Shown piece after piece: positions 37,382-44,159 of a DNA stretch of 44,159 nucleotides (its first letter is position 1; each line of letters starts with the position of its first letter). The translations under genes were made by a program, and so were the position numbers. Below the pieces are notes generated by a model. It was not told the origin of the DNA and made no database searches. It worked only from the letters and a program-made list of their open reading frames with translations. Source of the DNA: an uncultured Phocaeicola sp. (GTDB lineage Bacteria; Bacteroidota; Bacteroidia; Bacteroidales; Bacteroidaceae); assembly GCA_944320815.1 (NCBI GenBank), contig CALUIZ010000025.1, positions 1 to 44,159 on the forward strand. Reading direction: 5' to 3'.

Positions 37382-39745
37382 TCAGTTCATTTTCCACCTT
37401 GTGTCTTCCCGGTTCTCGTCGGTAATCTCGTACAGATTTTCCGGTGCTTCAGGATAGCCAAGAGCTTCTATTTCTGCCTTCAGCGCATCGATGTCTTCCT
37501 GGGAAACGGTGAATTGCTTTGTGCCGTAATCATAGATTTCCGTGTCTACGGCAGTGAGGAATCCCCAGTCGTCGAAGAACTCGAGCAGATTGATTCCGGA
37601 GAGTTTGCATACCTGGCGCACGAAGTCGAGCTGCAGGATTCCCTGCGTCTTGACCGACGTGTCCAGATCCGGAGTCACACGGTAGTGTTCATACAGGTCG
37701 GGGTAGAAGTCCGTATAGCCGTTGGCATCCATGAACAGCTTCAGTTGCCAGAACGGAACCAGCTTGCAGCTGTACATGTGTTCTTCCGCCAGTCCGTCTT
37801 CCTCCCATTTGTCCATGATATGCGGATGCCGTCCCTTCACGATATAGTCGATGGCCTCTTCATAATATCCGCCTGTAACCAGCTTGGATTCTCCGCTCAG
37901 ATATACCGACACATCCATCGACATGATATTGTTGGTCACTTCGGTCGTGCCTGTCCATTTCAGTCCCGGACGGGTCTGGTTGCTGTGTCCGATTTCGTGT
38001 CCCAGCACCCATGAGCGCGCCTTCATCCTTTCCGGACTGCAGAACACTTCCGCATAGCTCGGCAGGTATGCCGTATGGTTGGTGGCTGAATAAGGATTTT
38101 TGGCCTGATGTTCAATGTGCAGATACATGCGGTTGGCGAACAGACGTTTGTCCGGATTGTTGTGGTACTTGAAGAGTCCCATCAACGTCCATTCTCTTTC
38201 GACAACGGTATCGAACAGGTCGACCATTTCCCTGATGTTACTATTATAATCTCTATAGTTCTGTACGGCCCATGTAACCACTACATATTTTCCTACCACA
38301 TCGATGTCCTGCCAGCGTGCGTTGCGCAGCATCTCTTCCCATTCTTCCTGAGTGGTCCCTTTGTTGATGTCATAATATCCGTTGACTTTTCCGAACGGGA
38401 AATGAACCGTAACGGTCTTCGCATCGGCGGCTGCCTTGTCCGTCGGGTCTGAAAGGTCGAGAGGAATATAATCCTGTGTAATGTTTTGGATGTAGACCAG
38501 TCCTCCCGTTTCCACCGTTATCTTGTTTTCCCCTTTCTTCAAGGGATAAGTCTTGGCTCCGTTGTATCCGCCGTTCACCAGATCCTGCACAATCATGGAA
38601 ATGTTCTGTCCGTGGGTTTCTCCCACCAGAACCAACACTTCTTCTCCTTCGTCCACATAGATGCCGGTCGGATTGTCGCGCAGACCATATTCAGAAGTCT
38701 TGTTGATGCCTGCCATGATCATCGGACTCTGGTACGGCCGGTAGTCGGCGATGCGGTATTCTTTGTCGTATGTGCCTTTCAGGAGAGCCAGTGCCAGTTT
38801 CTGATACGTTTCTCCCGGCATTTTGGTAATCTCTTTTTCAGTGATTCCTTCCTGCAGTGCAGAACAGGTTTCATCGGTAAAGATAGTCGTATAGTCAAAC
38901 TTGTTCTGGTTTGTCTGGTAAAATTCCATTTCCGCGCAACTGATTCGGTTGTTGTGGGCCGACTGGATTTCAAACCGCACCTGCTTCACATCCTCATAGG
39001 TCTGCTCCAGTTGGATGGTAGTGGGAGTGTAGTTCTTGTCACCGCAGGCACAAGAGGCCACTTTCGTCCATGTGTCCGGTTCCGCGCTTGTGGCGATGTA
39101 CACGTTGAATTCATTGAACGCCCCGTAGCGTGTGCCGCTGTCCGTTCTCGGAGTATAGACGATGTAGTCCAGTTTGGAAGCAGTCTTGAACGTGTAGTCG
39201 ATGATGAACGGCCAGTCGGTGAACTCGCCGAATTTGGAATTGAAGTAGCTTTCATAGTCTCCGTCGAACGACTTGTCGATTCCGCGCTCCTCCTGTTCCG
39301 TCTCTTCCGTAGTGGCAGTGGCACTCGCTACCTGAATCTTGATGTCGTCCGATCCGGTAGAGGCGGCTTGAGTGACACTGATGTCACGGCGCAGTGTCTT
39401 GTAGGTAAGAGACAGCACGGTGCTTCTCGGCACCAGATAAGCGGTCGGCGTTGCGCTCACCTTCAGTGTCTTGCCTTCCAGCTTGAAGGTACACCAGCTT
39501 CCGCTTGCCGGTACGGAACATTGCAGCAGGCTGGGGTCAATGTCGTCGGTAAAAACCAGCGTCACGTTCTGTTCGCCTCCACTGGACGGGAAATCCACTT
39601 GCAGAGGAAGTACGCGCACCCAATCTTTCTTTTCCAGACTTTCGTAGTCGTCCGAACATCCGATTAACAGAAAAGAACAGACCATGCAGCACAGCGTGAA
39701 CAGCCGGTGCCTTTGCGCTTTTTTCAGATTAAATAAGCTTTTCAT
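37382..39745 (-). CDS. M60 (enhancin/mucinase-type) metallopeptidase with BACON and discoidin-like domains
   Basis: 787 aa surface lipoprotein (lipobox LIGC, Cys30). A BACON domain is at ~43-128 (LQVDFPSSGGEQNVTLVF...RRDISVTQAAS), and an F5/8C-type domain at ~135-280 (DKSFDGDYESYFNSKFGEF, NEFNVYIATS, VRFEIQSAH). The M60/PF13402 domain spans ~330-710. The zinc site is HEIGH with His583, Glu584 and His587, and the third ligand is probably Glu in GTTEVTNN. M60 enzymes of gut Bacteroidales cut mucin-type O-glycoproteins next to glycosylated Ser/Thr. BACON is a mucin/carbohydrate-associated domain in this group. It is the first gene of the operon with the discoidin lipoprotein and SusCD. The catalytic residues look intact. 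Confidence 0.94.
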   Translation of the reverse strand: MKSLFNLKKAQRHRLFTLCCMVCSFLLIGCSDDYESLEKKDWVRVLPLQVDFPSSGGEQNVTLVFTDDIDPSLLQCSVPASGSWCTFKLEGKTLKVSATPTAYLVPRSTVLSLTYKTLRRDISVTQAASTGSDDIKIQVASATATTEETEQEERGIDKSFDGDYESYFNSKFGEFTDWPFIIDYTFKTASKLDYIVYTPRTDSGTRYGAFNEFNVYIATSAEPDTWTKVASCACGDKNYTPTTIQLEQTYEDVKQVRFEIQSAHNNRISCAEMEFYQTNQNKFDYTTIFTDETCSALQEGITEKEITKMPGETYQKLALALLKGTYDKEYRIADYRPYQSPMIMAGINKTSEYGLRDNPTGIYVDEGEEVLVLVGETHGQNISMIVQDLVNGGYNGAKTYPLKKGENKITVETGGLVYIQNITQDYIPLDLSDPTDKAAADAKTVTVHFPFGKVNGYYDINKGTTQEEWEEMLRNARWQDIDVVGKYVVVTWAVQNYRDYNSNIREMVDLFDTVVEREWTLMGLFKYHNNPDKRLFANRMYLHIEHQAKNPYSATNHTAYLPSYAEVFCSPERMKARSWVLGHEIGHSNQTRPGLKWTGTTEVTNNIMSMDVSVYLSGESKLVTGGYYEEAIDYIVKGRHPHIMDKWEEDGLAEEHMYSCKLVPFWQLKLFMDANGYTDFYPDLYEHYRVTPDLDTSVKTQGILQLDFVRQVCKLSGINLLEFFDDWGFLTAVDTEIYDYGTKQFTVSQEDIDALKAEIEALGYPEAPENLYEITDENREDTRWKMN

Positions 39746-39788
39746 GGTAAACTAGTATTAAAAAGTAAAACAATTTGTTTGGTCATGG

Positions 39789-39796
39789 CAAATGTA
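39789..39796 (-). promoter_or_regulatory. -7 box upstream of the M60 operon
   Basis: The minus strand reads TACATTTG, a match to TAnnTTTG, about 43 bp before the ATG at 39745. No TTTG is found at the -33 position. The 39746-40016 spacer otherwise holds no gene I can support; it becomes AT-richer toward 40000. Confidence 0.45.
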
Positions 39797-40016
39797 CAAT
39801 TTGGAGCTGTTGCTCGTCTTCTCATTTATCCATTTCTTGACATTAAGAGTGTTTTCGGATGATTTTATACCATGATTCGGACGTTTTGGTCACATTTTAT
39901 GTAATTTGAGGCCCTTAGAATGATGGTAATGTGGAACAGATATTCGTTATTGGGACGAGGTAAGAGGGGCATTCGTCTTATTATGAGTGGGAAGATGATG
40001 TCTCGGTAAATCGTGA

Positions 40017-41345
40017 TCAAGTCCCTTCTGTTTTGAATTCTTCTGTTACAATCTTTTTAATTGGTTGTAAGATGCGTTCTAGTAGTGAAAAATCTTCTGT
40101 TATGATATCCGCTTGCCCTTCCATTCCCATAATGAAGGGTAATTTTTTCCTGTAACTTGTATGTAGTCCTTTGGGTAAATCAATATATACTACATAATAG
40201 CTGTTTCCTTCTATTTTTGTTGGTGTTAAGGAAATGTTTCGGATTTTTCCATTTACTATTCCGAATTCCGTATCAGGAAAATTGTTGAAACGGATATTGA
40301 CTTGTTGGCCTTTTTTTACTTTTCCTGAGCATTTTGTTGATAATAAGGCCTTTGCAAATGGTTTTCCGTTGTTGTCAGGTATGATATTGAATATTTCTTT
40401 TTCTTTTGAAATATTCTGATTTTGTGTCCAATAATCGGTGAAAGCGACTTTTCCGTCTATTGGTGATTTTAGAATATATGTCGTTTCCCATTTATGAATT
40501 TCGGCTTGCAGTTGCATTTTGAGGGATTTCAATCGAAGTTTCAATTCTTCTTTTCTTGAGGTGTGTTGATTTTCAATATCATAAAGAGCTTCTTGGAGTA
40601 GAGAGATTTGTATTTGCTGCTTTTCTAAGTTAGACTCTATGCTTTCATAAGAGATTAAGGCTTGTATATATTTGTTGTGGCTGATTTTTAATTCTATATC
40701 TGTTGTTAATCTTTGAGTGTACAATGACGAGTCATTTTTGTATTGTTCTTGACTGATGACCAATTGTTCTTTTATAATTTCTTTTTGTCGTTTGATTCTG
40801 TTTGTGTAATGTTCGTATTTTCTAATGCGGTCATACATTTGTTCCTTTTTTCTCATATAATAGTCGGATTCTTCTAGTTTTTGATATGTGGCTAATGTCG
40901 TATAATAAGAAGAATAAAGTGATTGCATATTACCTAATGAAATATTTTGTTTAGGTAAAGAAATCTTATTTTTTCTCTCTGGAATCTCTGTATTTAGAAA
41001 TTGTTGTAGGTAAATGATATCGTCTATCTGTGCATCATTTTCAATCATAGCTAAATAATCTCCAGCTTTTACTTGTTGGTTGTTTTTTATGTAGAGTTTA
41101 TGTAGTTTTCCGTTAGCTTTGGTTGCTATAGTAACGATAGGCTGTTCTCCTGTCAGTTCAACGTTCGCTGTGATAATGTCTGGATATTTAAAAAAAGCAC
41201 TTCCCGTAATTAATAATAATACGATGACGGTTATTATGATGATACCCCATCTTATAGTCCATTGAGGCATACTGCCCAGTACTTCTTGAAAATCCTCACT
41301 ATGTAATTCTATTGGTGTAGTTTTTTTATTCTTATTTTGTTCCAT
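40017..41345 (-). CDS. HlyD-family membrane-fusion protein of a C39 ABC exporter
   Basis: 442 aa. A single N-terminal membrane helix (residues 33-52, WGIIIITVIVLLLITGSAFF) follows a hydrophilic cytoplasmic start. Next come a lipoyl/barrel-sandwich half (ELTGEQPIVTIATKANGKLHKLYIKNNQQVKAGDYL, ~73-110), a long coiled coil (~120-285) and the second half (KSPIDGKVAFTDYW...) with a C-terminal beta-barrel. It links the inner-membrane exporter at 41345 to an outer-membrane channel, which is not encoded here. The start shares one base with the exporter stop (TAATG). The DNA is visibly richer in A/T than the loci to its left. Confidence 0.93.
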   Translation of the reverse strand: MEQNKNKKTTPIELHSEDFQEVLGSMPQWTIRWGIIIITVIVLLLITGSAFFKYPDIITANVELTGEQPIVTIATKANGKLHKLYIKNNQQVKAGDYLAMIENDAQIDDIIYLQQFLNTEIPERKNKISLPKQNISLGNMQSLYSSYYTTLATYQKLEESDYYMRKKEQMYDRIRKYEHYTNRIKRQKEIIKEQLVISQEQYKNDSSLYTQRLTTDIELKISHNKYIQALISYESIESNLEKQQIQISLLQEALYDIENQHTSRKEELKLRLKSLKMQLQAEIHKWETTYILKSPIDGKVAFTDYWTQNQNISKEKEIFNIIPDNNGKPFAKALLSTKCSGKVKKGQQVNIRFNNFPDTEFGIVNGKIRNISLTPTKIEGNSYYVVYIDLPKGLHTSYRKKLPFIMGMEGQADIITEDFSLLERILQPIKKIVTEEFKTEGT

Positions 41346-43552
41346 TATATTCCTAATTCTAATTGATTCTTTATTAATGTATAATAAGCACCTTTGCGTG
41401 CTGATAATTCTTGGTGTGAACCTTCCTCTATAACTTTTCCATGATCTAAAACAATGATGTTGTCTGCATTTTGTACTGTACTGAGCCGGTGAGCTACAAT
41501 AACCACTGTTTTTTCTTTATAAAAGTTATTCAGGTTATTCATTATGGTACGTTCGTTGCAAGCATCCAATGCATTGGTCGCTTCATCGAAGAAAAGGAAT
41601 TCAGGATTTTTGTAGACGGCTCGTGCTATTAACAACCGTTGTTTTTGTCCTTGGCTTATGCCAATTCCTTCCATACCTATTTTTGTGTTGTATTTTAGAG
41701 GAAGTGTTTCTATAAATTCTCGGATATTTGCTGTATCCGCAGCATATTGCATGCTTTCATTATCAATTGCATCTGTACCTATAGCGATGTTATGGGCAAT
41801 TGTGTCTGAAAAAATAAACCCTTCCTGCATTACAGCTCCTGTGTGTTGTCTCCATAGGTGCGGATTAATGTCCTGCAAATCTGTTTCTCCTATTTTGATG
41901 CGTCCTTTGTCTGGTTTGTAGAATCCGAGAAGCAGTTTGATAATAGTGGTCTTTCCGCTTCCACTGGCTCCTACAATGGCGGTTATTTTATGTCGTGGAA
42001 TTGTTAGGTTTAAATTTTCTAAAATATAATCTCTAATAGAACCGCTGTAGCTGAAACATATATCTTCTAATGTGACCGATTGGTATTCTGGAAGTTCGTC
42101 CAGTCGTTTTTCTGCTTCTTGTTCTTCATCTTCCCGATTATGTATTTCATTCAGTCGTTCTAAACTGATTTTTGCATCTTGTAGTGACTGGGCGAAAGCT
42201 ATTATCTGACTAATAGGTACTGATAATTGTCCAATAATATAGCTGATAGACATCATCATACCCAATGTGATTTCTCCTTCTACTACCGCTTTGGCAGAGA
42301 GATAGGAAATCAGTATTCCTGTGGTTTGGCTGAAAAGAATGGAACCTAATTGTTGATATTGTCCTAGAGCGGTACTTTTTATATTGATTTTGAATAATTT
42401 TACTTGGATATTTTCCCATTGCCAGCGTTGTTGTCTTTCACAGTTATTCAATTTAATTTCTTGCATTCCAGTAATCATTTGTACCATATTGCTTTGGTTG
42501 ACAGATGATTGGGCAAAACGTGCATTGTCCAGTTTACGGCGGTAATGCATAAAGAAGATAATCCATATCGTGTAGAGAGTATTTCCTGTAAGGAATACAA
42601 CTAAGATGAAGAAATCGTAATAAGCCAGTATACAACTAAATACGATGAAATTAAAGAATGAGAATATCATCGTAAGTGTCCTTCCTGTCATGAAAGATTG
42701 TATGCGGTTGTGATCTCCGATGCGCTGTAGAATGTCACCGATGTTTTTTGTATCAAAGAAGTGTAAGGGGAGTTTCATCAGTTTCATCAGGAAGTCGGAA
42801 ATTAATGTAATGCTGATTCGTGTGTTTATATGTAATGTAATCCAACTTTGTAAGAAACTAAGCCCCGTTTGTGTAATGGAGATTGTCAATTGGCCTATTA
42901 GTATTAGAGTGATTAGATTGAGGTTATTGTTGTTGATTCCTTGATCTACCACAGCTTGGGTCAGGAAAGGTAAAATTATCGAAAGAATACTTCCTAATAG
43001 CATTCCTATTATCAGTTGCAGCAACTGGAATTTGTAAGGGAAAAGATAATGGAAGAAATAAACTATTCCTCTTTTTTGTTTTTGTGATTCGTCTTTTGTT
43101 TTATAAAATTCAGGAGTAGGAGTTAAGATTAAAGCTATTCCATTTTCTTTTTGATTTTCTTTGGTAGAGCACCAACATTTACGAAATCCTGTTTCATCTA
43201 TTTTATATTTACCTTTGGCAGGGTCAGAAATCATGAAAAAGTTTTTCCCTTTTTTCTTTTGTATACGATAGCATACAACGAAATGGTTCTGATTCCAATG
43301 TAAAATGCAAGGTAGAGTAGCTTCGTTAACTAATTGTTCTAATGAAATGCGCACTCCTTGTGTACGGAACCCGATACTTTCTGCCGCTTCACTGATACCT
43401 AACATAGAAACTCCTTGACGAGTAATGAAACTTTTCTCTCGTAGAGTTTGTAAAGATATATTTTTCCCATAATATTTGGCAATTATGCGAAGACATGTAG
43501 GGCCGCAATCTATGGTATCAAGTTGGATATAGTTGGGAAAAGATGGATGCAT
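41345..43552 (-). CDS. Peptidase-containing ABC transporter (C39, double-glycine leader export)
   Basis: 735 aa. An N-terminal C39 cysteine protease has the oxyanion Gln10, catalytic Cys16 (DCGPTC), His90 (NQNHFVVCY) and Asp110 (SDPAKG), so it should cleave double-glycine leaders. A six-helix membrane domain (~160-440) and an ATPase follow: Walker A GASGSGKTT, signature ISQGQKQR (a Gln/Ser variant of LSGGQ), Walker B FLFFDEATNALD and H-loop VAHRLS. It removes a leader from a peptide and exports the product through the HlyD partner. The substrate genes are not visible and may lie beyond the right edge. A LanC-like gene precedes it by about 20 bp. Confidence 0.95.
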   Translation of the reverse strand: MHPSFPNYIQLDTIDCGPTCLRIIAKYYGKNISLQTLREKSFITRQGVSMLGISEAAESIGFRTQGVRISLEQLVNEATLPCILHWNQNHFVVCYRIQKKKGKNFFMISDPAKGKYKIDETGFRKCWCSTKENQKENGIALILTPTPEFYKTKDESQKQKRGIVYFFHYLFPYKFQLLQLIIGMLLGSILSIILPFLTQAVVDQGINNNNLNLITLILIGQLTISITQTGLSFLQSWITLHINTRISITLISDFLMKLMKLPLHFFDTKNIGDILQRIGDHNRIQSFMTGRTLTMIFSFFNFIVFSCILAYYDFFILVVFLTGNTLYTIWIIFFMHYRRKLDNARFAQSSVNQSNMVQMITGMQEIKLNNCERQQRWQWENIQVKLFKINIKSTALGQYQQLGSILFSQTTGILISYLSAKAVVEGEITLGMMMSISYIIGQLSVPISQIIAFAQSLQDAKISLERLNEIHNREDEEQEAEKRLDELPEYQSVTLEDICFSYSGSIRDYILENLNLTIPRHKITAIVGASGSGKTTIIKLLLGFYKPDKGRIKIGETDLQDINPHLWRQHTGAVMQEGFIFSDTIAHNIAIGTDAIDNESMQYAADTANIREFIETLPLKYNTKIGMEGIGISQGQKQRLLIARAVYKNPEFLFFDEATNALDACNERTIMNNLNNFYKEKTVVIVAHRLSTVQNADNIIVLDHGKVIEEGSHQELSARKGAYYTLIKNQLELGI

Positions 43553-43571
43553 ATCATTCCTGAGTTAGTTG

Positions 43572-44159
43572 TTATTTGTAATTGATAAGAGTAGGTTCTA
43601 TTGTTTTTAAATTTTCAAATAGAAGTTTAAGTCCTACTCCTGCACTGCCTTCTAAACTGATAACATATTTAGAAACTTGATATTCATTCGGAATTATTAA
43701 GAATACTATGTCATAAATAGAAGGAGGATTGATGGAGTCTATCTGTTCAAACCATGAAACAAATCTGATGAAAATCAGAATGCTGTCGCTGTCTTTCTCT
43801 TTATATTCTAATAATTGTTTTGTTGCTTTGTATAGACGTGATAGAAAGTTGTAATCAAAGGGATTGCTTTTCTTCTCTTTTTGGATGGTATATAGTCTGG
43901 CTATTACGTAATGTACGATACCTCCAAGTCCTTTTTCTAGGTTTAAGTCTTTTATTTGGGTGAAATCATACTCTAAGACTTTTTGGTCAATGTCAGCAAG
44001 GATTTCATTTGTGTCGCCATAAATGAAGTGATTCTGATATAAGTATTCTATGGCCCAACCAATTCCGGTTAGTCCGTTATAAAATGGCAGAGTCAACCAG
44101 CAAGTGCAACATTACGAAATATTTTTGAAAAAGCACTCGGCCGATGTCTGGAAATTTAG
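43572..44159 (-). pseudogene. LanC-like protein gene, in-frame stop near its 5' side, partial at the right edge
   Basis: From 44096 to the stop at 43572 there are 174 readable codons. The first motif FYNGLTGIGWAIEYL is typical of Bacteroidales LanC-like proteins, where it sits about 60-80 residues after the start. Another, LEGSAGVGLKLL, lies near the end. Here the frame has no ATG before the motif, only a TTG. Upstream it reads through five codons to TAA at 44112-44114, and beyond that the same frame has a LanC-like AECFFKNIS. So the gene is probably broken by a nonsense change, or a stop marks the junction of an insertion. The readable part has no cysteine, so it cannot hold the zinc of a true lanthionine cyclase. 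It is followed by the C39 exporter. Confidence 0.65.

Noticed and set aside
38486..39667. 393-codon plus-strand open frame
   Set aside because: Antisense to the M60 metallopeptidase, which has clear domains and an intact zinc motif on the minus strand.
44084..44159. Possible transposase start on the plus strand at the right edge
   Set aside because: The short plus-strand frames at the edge look protein-like, but the minus strand in the LanC frame also does, and no terminal inverted repeat or target duplication is visible in the 60 bases available.

Overview
The window reads as a chromosome segment of a gut-type member of the Bacteroidales (Bacteroidaceae-like). The evidence is two SusC/SusD pairs with their lipoproteins, a Bacteroidales-type ECF sigma factor, and several promoters of the form TTTG...TAnnTTTG. 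The species cannot be fixed from the sequence alone.

Layout. (1) 1-7996, minus strand: an ECF sigma factor, then an STN-containing SusC, a SusD, a GH18-fold lipoprotein whose catalytic acids are lost, and a DUF1735/LamG lipoprotein cut by the left edge. This order resembles loci that take up high-mannose N-glycans. The sigma gene and susC share a bipartite upstream sequence, and no anti-sigma gene is visible. (2) 8326-11058, plus: lutABC, L-lactate oxidation. (3) 11481-17135: a very large alpha-2-macroglobulin-like protein without a thioester motif, flanked on both sides by degenerate 22-nt repeats. (4) 17341-19535: a DUF1573 exported protein and the MeaB GTPase. (5) 19669-24037: potABCD for spermidine/putrescine uptake; PotD has an added C-terminal membrane anchor. 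(6) 24123-26735, minus: pfkA, ispH, cmk, with a strong convergent terminator between potD and pfkA. (7) 27224-30654: a VOC protein, a GNAT acetyltransferase, an MGMT-family protein, a polyprenyl synthase, a TatD-family nuclease and tRNA-Ser(GGA). (8) 31037-39745, minus: a second glycan locus with an M60 (enhancin/mucinase) metallopeptidase carrying BACON and discoidin-like domains, a Big_2/discoidin lipoprotein, SusC and SusD. (9) 40017-44159, minus: an AT-richer cluster with a LanC-like gene interrupted by an in-frame stop, a C39-peptidase ABC exporter and its HlyD-type adaptor. It looks like the export end of a double-glycine-leader peptide system whose precursor genes would lie beyond the right edge.

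Taken together, the two glycan loci point to feeding on host glycoproteins: N-glycans on the left, O-glycosylated mucin-type proteins on the right. The middle block is mostly core metabolism. The least ordinary parts are the right-hand peptide-export cluster, the short repeat arrays in three intergenic regions, and the anti-sigma-free regulatory arrangement at the left.
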